A stretch of 64,000 bases of DNA from Sporosarcina luteola. GTDB taxonomy: Bacteria > Bacillota > Bacilli > Bacillales_A > Planococcaceae. Positions 16,408-24,347 of this stretch are shown in pieces. Every line of letters starts with the position of its first letter. The first letter of the stretch is position 1. The stretch is taken from the NCBI RefSeq assembly GCF_007991495.1, contig NZ_BJYL01000011.1:1-64000 (forward strand). Reading direction: 5' to 3'. The notes under the pieces are model-generated. The model did no database searches. It was not told the origin of the DNA and saw only the letters and a program-made list of their open reading frames with translations. The position numbers and the translations under genes are program-made.

Positions 16408-17339
16408 TGGCAGAAAAATTGCTTGAAGTGAAAAACTTGAAACAATATTTTAATGCCGGAAAACCTTCGGAGGTTAAGGCGATCGATAATATTAGCTTTA
16501 CGATTAATCGTGGAGAAACATTCGGTTTGGTTGGTGAGTCGGGTTGTGGGAAATCGACGACAGGCCGTACAATCATCAGGCTATATGATGCAACGGATGG
16601 AGAGGTTCTCTATGACGGTGTTAGTGTACATGGCAATAAATCCAAAGCAGATGTGAAATCATTAAACCAAAAAATGCAAATGATCTTCCAGGACCCTTAC
16701 GCATCATTGAATCCGCGTATGAAGGTACTTGATATCATTGCGGAAGGCCTTGATATACACGGATTGGTCAAAAATGCCAAGGACCGTAAACAGAAGGTCG
16801 TTGAATTGCTTGAAACGGTTGGACTGAATAAAGAGCACGCAGACCGCTATCCGCATGAGTTCTCCGGAGGACAACGTCAACGGATCGGGATTGCACGGGC
16901 GTTAGCTGTAAATCCCGAATTCATCATTGCAGATGAACCAATCTCAGCTCTTGACGTGTCCATCCAAGCTCAAGTGGTAAACCTTTTAAAGGATCTCCAA
17001 AAAGAGAAAGGTTTGACGTATTTATTCATCGCCCATGACTTATCGATGGTAAAATACATTTCAGACCGGATTGGTGTTATGTATTTTGGGAAACTCGTCG
17101 AAATGGCGCCTGCCGAAGATCTATACAAAAATCCAATGCATCCTTATACAAAATCATTACTTTCAGCTATTCCGCTTCCGGATCCGATTTACGAAAGAAC
17201 GCGCGTGCGGAAGCCATACAATCCGAATGACCATAAATACGGAACAGACGAAAAAGTTGAATTCCGTGAAATTTCTCCGGAACACTTTGTATTATGTTCG
17301 GACAAAGAATTCGAAGCAATGAAAAAAGAATTAAAATAA
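16407..17339 (+). CDS. oppF: oligopeptide ABC transporter ATPase OppF
   Basis: A 310-residue second ATPase of the importer. Walker A GESGCGKS, Q-loop FQDPYASLNPRMKV, signature FSGGQRQR, Walker B FIIADEPISALD, switch IAHDLSMV. The C-terminal oligo_HPY region (HPYTKSLLSAIPLPDP) is present. ATG behind AGGAGGTGAAGC. It ends the operon and is followed by a clear terminator. Confidence 0.94.
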   Translation: MAEKLLEVKNLKQYFNAGKPSEVKAIDNISFTINRGETFGLVGESGCGKSTTGRTIIRLYDATDGEVLYDGVSVHGNKSKADVKSLNQKMQMIFQDPYASLNPRMKVLDIIAEGLDIHGLVKNAKDRKQKVVELLETVGLNKEHADRYPHEFSGGQRQRIGIARALAVNPEFIIADEPISALDVSIQAQVVNLLKDLQKEKGLTYLFIAHDLSMVKYISDRIGVMYFGKLVEMAPAEDLYKNPMHPYTKSLLSAIPLPDPIYERTRVRKPYNPNDHKYGTDEKVEFREISPEHFVLCSDKEFEAMKKELK

Positions 17340-17344
17340 AACCG

Positions 17345-17383
17345 AAAGCCGTCTAAGTCAGATACTGACAAAGGCGGCTTTTT
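17345..17383 (+). terminator. terminator of the opp operon
   Basis: AAAGCCG...GTCA pairs with TGAC...CGGCTTTTT. Confidence 0.85.
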
Positions 17384-17447
17384 GTTATGCAGTCTATTTG
17401 GTAATGGTATAATGGCAAAAACAGCATTTAAAAGAAGGGGAGATGAC

Positions 17448-18140
17448 ATGGATTTTCCGACAGGATTTTTGAAAAATACGATGTTTTTTAAGGATTTATC
17501 CGAACAGGAATTGGAACCCTTTTTACCGATCATGCACAAAAGGAAATTAGCTGACAAAACAATATTATTTTTACAAGGGGATCCGATTACACATGTTTAC
17601 ATAGCCGAGTCCGGTAAAATTAAGATTTTTCGGAACGACCATGCAGGAAAAGAGCAAGTCCTTCATTTCAAACAGCATGGAGACCTTTTTCCACATGTCG
17701 GCTTCTTTCGCCAAGGACATTTTCCTGCTTTCGCGCAGGCAATTGAGGATAGTGAAGTTTATTCAATCGCGATCAAGGATTTTGAACAAGTCCTCATGGA
17801 AAATCCTTCAGCCTCTGTGAAAATGCTGAGGGTGCTGGGTGATCAGATTGTGAGTCTTCAACAACGTCTTGAAGAAATGGCATTGCGCAGTGCGAATGAA
17901 CGGATTTTGCTTCTATTATTAAGGCTTTGTGAAACTCATGGAAGTAAAGTGGGGAACGGTTGGGTGAAATTGAATACCCGATTCAAAAATGCAGATCTCG
18001 CGAATATGATCGGGACATCCCGAGAGTCAGTGAATCGTATGATATCGCAGCTGCGGAAAGATGAATCTGTTGATATCAAAGATGGGGAGTATATGATTGC
18101 TCCTGAAAAATTGAAGGATGAATTGCTTAGTTTCAGCTAA
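17448..18140 (+). CDS. CRP/FNR-family transcription regulator with CRP-like recognition helix
   Basis: A 230-residue regulator: an N-terminal cyclic-nucleotide-type sensor barrel (about 10-120), a dimer helix (QIVSLQQRLEEMALRSANE) and a C-terminal winged helix. It has only one Cys, so it is not an iron-sulphur Fnr. The recognition helix reads SRESVNRMISQL; the R-E-x-x-x-R spacing is that of E. coli CRP (SRETVGR), which reads TGTGA. A perfect TGTGA-N6-TCACA palindrome lies 106 bases after the gene, before the oxidase operon, which is its likely target. ATG behind AAGGGGAG; the longer frame from 17382 lacks a ribosome site. The effector is unknown. Confidence 0.88.
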   Translation: MDFPTGFLKNTMFFKDLSEQELEPFLPIMHKRKLADKTILFLQGDPITHVYIAESGKIKIFRNDHAGKEQVLHFKQHGDLFPHVGFFRQGHFPAFAQAIEDSEVYSIAIKDFEQVLMENPSASVKMLRVLGDQIVSLQQRLEEMALRSANERILLLLLRLCETHGSKVGNGWVKLNTRFKNADLANMIGTSRESVNRMISQLRKDESVDIKDGEYMIAPEKLKDELLSFS

Positions 18141-18151
18141 TGTATAAATTG

Positions 18152-18200
18152 AAAAGCCATTTTGTAAACCACATCAGTGGATTTGCAAAATGGCTTTTTT
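18152..18200 (+). terminator. terminator of the CRP-like regulator gene
   Basis: AAAAGCCATTTTG pairs with CAAAATGGCTTTTTT across a 22-base loop. Confidence 0.85.
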
Positions 18201-18246
18201 CTAATTAACGCACTGTCAAGAGTTTGTCACTTTTGAATTCGAAATG

Positions 18247-18262
18247 TGTGATGTACATCACA
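18247..18262 (+). promoter_or_regulatory. perfect CRP/FNR-family operator
   Basis: TGTGATGTACATCACA is a perfect 16-base palindrome matching TGTGA-N6-TCACA. A possible -10 box (TATTAT, 18284-18289) puts the start near 18296, so the palindrome centre is at about -41.5, the class II activator position. The adjacent regulator is the likely binder. Confidence 0.75.
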
Positions 18263-18266
18263 GAGG

Positions 18267-18281
18267 TGAGAATCATTATCA
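18267..18281 (+). promoter_or_regulatory. Fur-box-like operator
   Basis: TGAGAATCATTATCA matches the Bacillus 7-1-7 Fur pattern TGATAATNATTATCA at all but one position. It lies between the CRP-type site and the -10 box, where a repressor would block transcription. PerR is a possible alternative reader. Confidence 0.6.
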
Positions 18282-18322
18282 ATTATTATTAACTCAAGAA
18301 GAAAACAGCGGAGGTGAGAAAA

Positions 18323-18469
18323 GTGAAATCCCCAAATATAGAAGTAGAAGAGCAACATGAAGAAGTCGAATCAACGATAAAAGGGACATTATTTTCAGTC
18401 GGGTTTGTCGGTTTTATAATTTTAATTACTTGGGTACTGCTGTTTGTTATTTATATGTATCGTTATTGA
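18323..18469 (+). CDS. ba3-type cytochrome oxidase subunit IIa
   Basis: A 48-residue single-helix protein with sequence pattern STIKGTLFSVGFVGFIILI then TWVLLFVIYMYRY. It matches the small subunit IIa of ba3 oxidases (KGT at the helix entrance, aromatic exit), known from Thermus and present in Bacillales ba3 operons. GTG at 18323 has GGAGGTGAG upstream. It is first in the oxidase operon, 134 bases before subunit II with a phrase repeat between them. It is too short for most gene callers. Confidence 0.8.
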   Translation: MKSPNIEVEEQHEEVESTIKGTLFSVGFVGFIILITWVLLFVIYMYRY

Positions 18470-18474
18470 TGATA

Positions 18475-18562
18475 AACGAGCGTTCCCGAGGAGAAACGAG
18501 CGTTTCCTAGGAAAAACGAGCGTTCCTAAGAAAAAACGAGCGCTTCCGGGAAAAAACGAGCG
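18475..18562. repeat. 20-bp phrase array, AACGAGCG motif
   Basis: AACGAGCG recurs at 18475, 18495, 18515, 18535 and 18555, exactly 20 bases apart. The 12-base spacers vary but keep an inverted-repeat form (for example TTTCCTAGGAAA). The array lies inside the oxidase operon between subunits IIa and II. Its reverse complement recurs at 58589-58636. Confidence 0.9.
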
Positions 18563-18603
18563 GCAAATGAAAATAAAGTTACCCTGTGAGATTAGGAGGA
18601 ATA

Positions 18604-19074
18604 ATGATGAAGATGAATCGGTACGAAGAGATCTGGTTGATGCTGAGCGGAGGTATGCTTGTTATTTTCATGTTGATAACAGGCTATCAAACTTTCGCTT
18701 TAGGAATGGGTCCACCGAGTAATAAAGAAACGATCGACCCGCAAAAAGTCGATGAGACAGCACCTTTTGATAACCCGGGTGTTTTCAAAACAGGAGAGAA
18801 CGAATATGAAGTTGTCATGACGTTAGAAGTGTTTAATTTCAATCCCGGAAAGATTGAGATCCCAACAGGGTCAACCGTTACATTCATTATGACGTCAAAG
18901 GATGTCGTTCACGGATTCCAAGTGGTTGACACCAACCTGAATGCAATGGTTATGCCGGGGCATATTCAAAAAGCGACGCAGACATTTGATAAGCCCGGTG
19001 AATACCTCGTATTGTGCAACGAATATTGCGGCGCGGGTCATCAGCATATGAGCACAACAATTACGGTGAAATGA
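18604..19074 (+). CDS. cbaB: ba3-type cytochrome c oxidase subunit II
   Basis: A 156-residue protein with one membrane helix (about 9-33) and an outward cupredoxin domain that holds the dinuclear CuA centre and takes electrons from cytochrome c. The CuA ligands are visible: His in DVVHGFQV, and CNEYCGAGHQHM (C-x3-C-x3-H-x2-M). The short N-terminus with a single helix is typical of the ba3 class. ATG at 18604 was chosen behind TTAGGAGG; a GTG at 18586 precedes that site. It is followed after 14 bases by subunit I. Confidence 0.93.
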   Translation: MMKMNRYEEIWLMLSGGMLVIFMLITGYQTFALGMGPPSNKETIDPQKVDETAPFDNPGVFKTGENEYEVVMTLEVFNFNPGKIEIPTGSTVTFIMTSKDVVHGFQVVDTNLNAMVMPGHIQKATQTFDKPGEYLVLCNEYCGAGHQHMSTTITVK

Positions 19075-19088
19075 AGGAGGGGAGAACA

Positions 19089-20786
19089 ATGAATTCGACA
19101 GCAATTAAGGAAAAGAAGATAAAAGGTTCATTAAAGGAAAAATCACAAAAACTAATGGGCATAGGCCCTGAAGATGCCAAATTGACGAAATCATATATGG
19201 CTGTTGCGTTTATCGCATTACTTATTGGCGGTGCCTTAGGATTATTACAAGGCCTTGAACGTGCAGGCCTCTTACAATTGCCGCATTGGTTCAACTATTA
19301 TCAAGTGTTGACGGCGCATGGTGTATTGCTAGTTCTTGTGTTGACAGCGTTTTTCACAATCGGTTATTTCTATGCTGGATTATCCCATACATTAGGTGGG
19401 TTGCTGCCTCAAGTACGGAAGATGGCGTGGATCGGATTTTGGATGAAAGTTGTCGGTCTTGTGTTTGCAGTCGTACCGATCATACAAAATAAAGCATCGG
19501 TCCTTTATACATTCTATCCGCCAATGGCAGCATCCCCATACTTTTATATCGGTCTTGCACTTATCGTCATCGGTGTGTGGATGTGTGCATTCGGAGCTTT
19601 TATCAATATCGCGAAATGGCGCAAACAAAATCCGGGAAAACATATTCCGATTTTCGCCTTTTTTGCAACAGGAGTATTCGTCCTTCTATTCTTCGGAAGC
19701 ATCGGTGTCACAATCGAAGTACTAACATTGATCGCCTGGTCTTTCGGTTGGAAAGCGACTGTCAACGTTTTGTTAAGCCGGACGTTATTCTGGTCATTTG
19801 GCCATACACTCGTAAACATTTGGTATATGACTGCGATATCAGCCTGGTATGTGATTGTTCCAAAAATCATAGGCGGCCGACGTTTCAGTGATACACTCAC
19901 ACGGGTAGTTATCATCTTGCTCGTCATTTCGAATATACCTGGTGGTTTCCATCATCAGATTGTGGATCCAGGGATGTCTCAAACATTGAAATTCCTTCAC
20001 TTGTTCATGAGCTTGTCCATCGGCTTCCCTTCATTGATGACCGCATTTGCGTGTGTTTACGTCTTTGAAAAAACAGGCAGGAAGCTTGGCGGCAAAGGAT
20101 TATTCGGTTGGTTAAAAAAATTACCTTGGGGAGATGTCCGTTTCCTTGCACCCATGATTGCGATGATTGCATTCATTCCAGCAGGGGCAGGCGGTATTGC
20201 ACAAACATCAAACCAGTTGAACCAAGTTGTCCATAACACTTTGTGGGTTGTCGGTCACTTCCATTTAACTGTCGGAACTTCCGTCATCTTGACATTCTTC
20301 GGCATTAGCTATTGGCTGATTCCGTATATTTCGAAAAGAGTCCTAACACCACGGATGAATAAAGTCGGGATTGTCCAAACGATTATTTGGACGCTAGGAA
20401 TGCTGTTCATGTCCGGTGCGATGCACTGGGTCGGTTTACTCGGTTCACCACGCAGAACGTCTTATACAACTTACGGTAATAATGCGACTGCGCTCGGTTG
20501 GGATCCGTACTTGATCTTCCTTGCAGTAGGGGGAACGCTTCTAATCATCGGCGTGCTCATCCAAGTGTTTGCAGTCTTCCATATGATGTTTTTCGCTCCT
20601 AAAGGCGAAACTGAATTCCCAATTGCGGAAGCGGAAGAGCCGGAAGAAAAAACACCGATGTGGACAGATCGATGGGGCTTATGGATCGTCATCATGCTAA
20701 TTGTAGTATCGATGGGATATGTCGTGCCAGTTGTAGATTTAATCGTCAATGCACCACCAGGATCACCGCCATTTATTACATGGTAA
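19089..20786 (+). CDS. cbaA: ba3-type cytochrome c oxidase subunit I
   Basis: A 565-residue membrane protein with about thirteen helices that reduces O2 to water at a heme-CuB centre and pumps protons. Heme and copper ligands are visible: the low-spin His in LTAHGVLLVLVLT, SFGHTLVNIWYM for the first CuB ligand, GGFHHQIVDPG for the His-His pair, and VVGHFHLTVGTS for the last two heme ligands. The Tyr-free active-site helix and Glu-free K-only channel fit the ba3 (B-type) class. ATG at 19089 behind AAGGAGGGGAG. Upstream start at 19014 would overlap subunit II. Confidence 0.94.
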   Translation: MNSTAIKEKKIKGSLKEKSQKLMGIGPEDAKLTKSYMAVAFIALLIGGALGLLQGLERAGLLQLPHWFNYYQVLTAHGVLLVLVLTAFFTIGYFYAGLSHTLGGLLPQVRKMAWIGFWMKVVGLVFAVVPIIQNKASVLYTFYPPMAASPYFYIGLALIVIGVWMCAFGAFINIAKWRKQNPGKHIPIFAFFATGVFVLLFFGSIGVTIEVLTLIAWSFGWKATVNVLLSRTLFWSFGHTLVNIWYMTAISAWYVIVPKIIGGRRFSDTLTRVVIILLVISNIPGGFHHQIVDPGMSQTLKFLHLFMSLSIGFPSLMTAFACVYVFEKTGRKLGGKGLFGWLKKLPWGDVRFLAPMIAMIAFIPAGAGGIAQTSNQLNQVVHNTLWVVGHFHLTVGTSVILTFFGISYWLIPYISKRVLTPRMNKVGIVQTIIWTLGMLFMSGAMHWVGLLGSPRRTSYTTYGNNATALGWDPYLIFLAVGGTLLIIGVLIQVFAVFHMMFFAPKGETEFPIAEAEEPEEKTPMWTDRWGLWIVIMLIVVSMGYVVPVVDLIVNAPPGSPPFITW

Positions 20787-20819
20787 TGAAGTGAAAAACT
20801 ATCCGAGGAAGTGGAGATC

Positions 20820-21452
20820 ATGTCAAATCGTTATACAAAAATAGCGACTCTAGTTGTATTGCTGTTTGGGATTCTGCTGATCTCCATCGGAACGGATGGA
20901 TTCACAGCTTTCACTGCAGAAACGGCGCGTGTCAATAAACTACTGGAAGATAAGCCGGAATTTCCGGATGTCACTTTCCAAGACAGTCAAGAACGTGAAT
21001 ATTCGATGGATGAATTTAGAGGAAATTATGTACTCATCACGTTCTTTTATTCATCATGTACAACAGTTTGCATTGATTTGGAAATGAATATGTCTGAGCT
21101 TTACGATAAGATTCCTCAAAAGTATATTGGTAAAGATATCGATTTTTTAAGCATTAGTTTTGATCCCGACCGTGATGACCCTGCCACTTTGGACATTTAT
21201 AAAAATATGTTCAATAGCGATGGTGAAACGTGGCGGATGGCTAGTATCCAAAACGAAGAACAATTGGCTAACGTATTGAAGGAGTTCGGTGTTATCGTCA
21301 TACCGGATGATTATGGGAACTTCGCCCATAATTCGGCATTCTATCTTGTGGATGAGAATGGCGTTTTGCAAGAAGTGATGGATTATAAAGACGTCGATGC
21401 TGCGGCGGAGAAAATCATTAACATCTTGGATAGCGGGGAGGGGCGGTCATGA
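20820..21452 (+). CDS. SCO1/SenC-type copper chaperone for the CuA centre
   Basis: A 210-residue membrane-anchored thioredoxin-like protein (helix about 9-28). The copper site is visible: SSCTTVCIDLE (C-x3-C) and a downstream His in FAHNSAFYLVDENG. SCO proteins deliver copper to the CuA site of subunit II. It lies 33 bases behind subunit I and overlaps the next gene by 4 bases. ATG at 20820 follows GAGGAAGTGGAG; an in-frame GTG at 20811 lies within that site. Confidence 0.92.
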   Translation: MSNRYTKIATLVVLLFGILLISIGTDGFTAFTAETARVNKLLEDKPEFPDVTFQDSQEREYSMDEFRGNYVLITFFYSSCTTVCIDLEMNMSELYDKIPQKYIGKDIDFLSISFDPDRDDPATLDIYKNMFNSDGETWRMASIQNEEQLANVLKEFGVIVIPDDYGNFAHNSAFYLVDENGVLQEVMDYKDVDAAAEKIINILDSGEGRS

Positions 21453-22015
21453 AACAGTCGAAATATGGTTTGGCCCTTCTATTATTCATGGCAATTCCGC
21501 CGATGGCATCTGTTCTCGAGTCAATTATGATCATGCATATGCACATGCAAATGCCTCTTCTTGTGATTTCCGGATTTCTGATGGCTCCATTTTTTCAATC
21601 GAAGCTCCCTAAGTTCTTTGCAAAATGGAATGAAGACGGCATACCGGGTATCCTATTATTTACGCTCGTCATGGTGTACTGGATGATTCCTAAAACGATG
21701 GATGATGCGTTGACAACAACGAGCGTTGAACTGTTCAAATTTATCAGTCTGCCTTTTCTGGCTGGTGTTCCTTTACGCGATAGCTGGAACAAAATCGGAT
21801 CAGGTAGTAAAAAGATTGTATTTATTGTCTTCACAGCACTTTTTTATGTAATGGGATTCCTTTATATAAAGGCACCGATTCAATTATGCAATAACTATTT
21901 ATTAATCGACCAAATCACACTTGGTTGGGGATACATGACAATGGCTATATGCTTTTCCATCTACTTGATTTATCTTGCTTTCATCGACAAGCAAGAATCA
22001 CCTATCCAATTATAA
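21449..22015 (+). CDS. membrane protein of the oxidase operon
   Basis: A 188-residue protein with about five to six helices. Near the end of the first helix is a His/Met cluster (MIMHMHMQMP) suited to binding copper. Its general plan resembles DUF1404-like and CtaG-like proteins that accompany heme-copper oxidases, but I cannot name the family with certainty. ATGA overlap with the SCO gene shows translational coupling. Likely role: copper handling or assembly of the ba3 oxidase (inference from position and motif). Confidence 0.75.
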   Translation: MKQSKYGLALLLFMAIPPMASVLESIMIMHMHMQMPLLVISGFLMAPFFQSKLPKFFAKWNEDGIPGILLFTLVMVYWMIPKTMDDALTTTSVELFKFISLPFLAGVPLRDSWNKIGSGSKKIVFIVFTALFYVMGFLYIKAPIQLCNNYLLIDQITLGWGYMTMAICFSIYLIYLAFIDKQESPIQL

Positions 22016-22042
22016 AAAGCTGTCTACTTTGGACAGCTTTTT
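22014..22042. terminator. bidirectional terminator
   Basis: AAAAAGCTGTC and GGACAGCTTTTT pair around TACTTT and end both the oxidase operon and fdhD. The arms are a short form of the GGCTGTCC terminators. Confidence 0.9.
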
Positions 22043-22043
22043 C

Positions 22044-22835
22044 CTATTCGGCAACAATTCGTTCCGGATGCGTATAAATATTGAAAGATGTCCCTCTTAT
22101 AAACCCTACTGTTGTAATCCCTAATTGTTCGGCAAGTGTCAATGCAAGTTCAGTTGGTGCGGATTTCGATAAGACAATTTCACAGCCGATCTTTGCAACC
22201 TTCAGTAAAATTTCAGAAGATATCCTACCGCTGAAAGCGATTACTTTGTCGTGTACAGGAATATTGTTCTTTAGGCAGTGACCGTATAGTTTGTCTAATG
22301 CATTATGCCTCCCAATATCCATTCTTGAAAGGAGAATTCCATTAGCGTCACAAAGTGCTGCATTATGGACGCCGCCCGTATGTTGAAACATATGAGCAGC
22401 CTGATCCATTTGCTCCATTAATGAAAAACAGTCTTTAGGTGTGAGTCGGACATTGATGGACTTCATTTCTTTCGCTGTAAGAGCGTCATGCGCAAATACA
22501 AATCCTTGTCTGCTCATACCGCAACAGGAAGTAATATATCGCTTGTTTAGCATTTTTTCATAGAAAGGGAAGTGCATATCCGTTTTGATATGAACGACGC
22601 CAAGTTCCTCTTGAAACCACATTTCTTTGATGGAGTCATATTTAGGAATGACACCTTCAGAAGCTAAAAAACCTATAACCATATCTTCGATGTATTCGGG
22701 CGTACAGACGATTGTCATGAATTCTTTATCGTTAATACGGATTGTGATGGGGTGTTCCACTGTGATCGAATCTATTTTTTCTTCCATTTGACCGTTTGAA
22801 TAGCGGAAAACCTTCCGTTTGTGAAGCTGTTCCAT
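22044..22835 (-). CDS. fdhD: formate dehydrogenase accessory sulfurtransferase FdhD
   Basis: A 263-residue protein that passes sulphur from a cysteine desulphurase to the molybdenum cofactor of formate dehydrogenase. Conserved segments: TPEYIEDMVIGFLASEGVI, YITSCCGMSRQG (catalytic Cys loop), HTGGVHNAAL, DIGRHNALDKLYG and FSGRISSEILLK. The Bacillus-type SCCG motif replaces the E. coli CxxC. Start ATG behind GGGGGTCTTGCC, a weak site. Its substrate enzyme lies 1.5 kb away on the other strand. Confidence 0.93.
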   Translation of the reverse strand: MEQLHKRKVFRYSNGQMEEKIDSITVEHPITIRINDKEFMTIVCTPEYIEDMVIGFLASEGVIPKYDSIKEMWFQEELGVVHIKTDMHFPFYEKMLNKRYITSCCGMSRQGFVFAHDALTAKEMKSINVRLTPKDCFSLMEQMDQAAHMFQHTGGVHNAALCDANGILLSRMDIGRHNALDKLYGHCLKNNIPVHDKVIAFSGRISSEILLKVAKIGCEIVLSKSAPTELALTLAEQLGITTVGFIRGTSFNIYTHPERIVAE

Positions 22836-22944
22836 TCGGCAAGACCCCCTGTAGTAGTTCAGAAATTCAGTCTATGTCTACTATAATACTACTAATTGGG
22901 GGGAATAGTTATATGTCGTATAAAGTATCGTGCGTAAACGGCAT

Positions 22945-22988
22945 AAAAGCCTAATTCCCTGCTGAAAAATGTAGGAGTTAGGCTTTTT
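22945..22988 (-). terminator. terminator of the deacetylase gene
   Basis: AAAAGCCTAATTCC and its partner GGAGTTAGGCTTTTT pair with small mismatches. Confidence 0.8.
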
Positions 22989-23002
22989 ATGTCCGAAAGG
23001 AA

Positions 23003-23965
23003 TTAATTGAACAAGTCTTCTTGTAGGTTAGTATTGATTCGGTCCTCGCTTAGTAATTCGGACACTGTTCCGATAACATAGCCTTTTTGCTTGATGTCGG
23101 CAATCATTTTTTCCAAACCTTCTGCAGTTGGTTTCGTCGGATGCATAAGTACCATCGAACCGTTTTCCACTTTAGAAACAACGCGATTGACCATGGCACT
23201 CGCTTCGGGCAATTTCCAGTCAACTGTATCGACCGTCCATAGTACGGTGAACATATCAAGCTCCCGTGCAATTTCAACAGTCCGCTGGTTGAAACTTCCG
23301 CTTGGTGGTCCAAACCACTTTGGCTTGACACCTAGCATTTCTTCAATTACGTTATTCGTCTTCGTCAATTCTTCCCGTGTTTTCGCTTCAGACGACCTAC
23401 CAAGATCCGGATGGCTATACGCATGGTTTCCGATCTCATGGCCTTCATCCAAAATCATCTTCGCAAGCTCAGGACTTTTCTTTGTCCAACTCCCGTCAAA
23501 AAAGAAGGTCGTCTTCACGTTATGTTCTCGGAGCGTTTTTAAAATAGGGGGAATGAATTCATCGCCCCATGCAACGTTTATCAAAAAAGCGACCATCGGT
23601 TTTTGTGGATTTCCTTTATAAATAGGTGAAGGGGGTAAATCACTTAAACGAACAGACGGAGCGATTTTATTATAGACAAGTAAATCTTCATTGAATTCAT
23701 CACTTTTCACCATTCGTTTATAGCTTGCTTCTATATCAACAACGAGTCCATTATAGCCAGGAACTGCTTTCCAAACCCGGTCGATCACCGCATCGATCGG
23801 TTGGATGTCGTTTGCATTGGCGTATGATTGAATCGTTTCAAGCAGATTTTCATTTTTGCTTATTGTTGTTGAAGAAGCTGCTGATAGATTTGGAGTATGG
23901 ACCATCGATAGCCCATAAAAAATGAATAGCCCAGAGATGGCCGCGATTACAATTGTATTTTTCAT
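23003..23965 (-). CDS. polysaccharide deacetylase family protein (YlxY-like)
   Basis: A 320-residue exported protein: signal or anchor helix (about 4-22), a unique region to about 115, then a NodB domain. Motif 1, usually TFDDG, reads NVAWGDE, as in the sporulation-linked YlxY group, so the catalytic Asp is partly replaced. The metal motif is HEIGNHAYSHPDLG, followed by GPPSGSFNQ and TVLWTVDTVDWK. It may act on peptidoglycan or be a non-catalytic relative. ATG behind GGAAGGAATGATTG. A spore-former context agrees (splAB in this window). Confidence 0.85.
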   Translation of the reverse strand: MKNTIVIAAISGLFIFYGLSMVHTPNLSAASSTTISKNENLLETIQSYANANDIQPIDAVIDRVWKAVPGYNGLVVDIEASYKRMVKSDEFNEDLLVYNKIAPSVRLSDLPPSPIYKGNPQKPMVAFLINVAWGDEFIPPILKTLREHNVKTTFFFDGSWTKKSPELAKMILDEGHEIGNHAYSHPDLGRSSEAKTREELTKTNNVIEEMLGVKPKWFGPPSGSFNQRTVEIARELDMFTVLWTVDTVDWKLPEASAMVNRVVSKVENGSMVLMHPTKPTAEGLEKMIADIKQKGYVIGTVSELLSEDRINTNLQEDLFN

Positions 23966-24191
23966 ATAACAATCATTCCTTCCGCGTTATCCATTTAGGA
24001 ATTCCCCGAAATCATTATTCAATACAATTAATGGTGTAAAGATAGGGATAGAACGATTTAGGGTGAAAAAAGTGAATTATCTATCATTCGTTTTCAGAAC
24101 ACATTGTATAATAATATTCTTTCAACTATACTATTAGTAAATAGACTTCTAGATAAAATGAATATAAATGTTTGAGATTTACACTAGGATT

Positions 24192-24312
24192 GGAACGGAA
24201 GGCGGCGACTCCTGCGGGAACAGCACGAGCTGAAGAACCCGGAACGAAGCGAAGCGTAGTGAGGAGGCTGAAGCCGTGCCCGCGGAAAGCGTCCGCCTGA
24301 AGTGGAAATCCG
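24192..24312. repeat. GC-rich dispersed palindromic element, copy 1
   Basis: About 120 bases much richer in G and C than its surroundings, with blocks GACTCCTGCGGG, AACGAAGCGAAGCG, GAGGAGGCTGAAG and CCGCGGAAAGCGTCCGCC. The ends are imperfect inverted repeats (AGGCGG near each end). A second copy lies at 63038-63165. This type of element is scattered in Bacillaceae genomes. It occupies the 382-base gap before the formate dehydrogenase gene; the remainder of that gap shows nothing. Confidence 0.85.
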
Positions 24313-24347
24313 GTTGGTTTTTATATTTTCAAAAAGGAGGAGTTTTC

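Noticed and set aside
17448..18140. Oxygen-sensing Fnr
   Set aside because: Only one Cys in the protein, so no iron-sulphur cluster can be bound as in Fnr.
18444..18722. 92-residue frame across the AACGAGCG array
   Set aside because: It only translates the 20-bp repeat and overlaps the oxidase subunit II start; repeats of 20 bases do not keep a coding phase.
24276..24347. 24-residue N-terminal extension of the formate dehydrogenase
   Set aside because: It translates the GC-rich dispersed repeat; the ATG at 24348 has a perfect ribosome site and the ferredoxin domain starts there.
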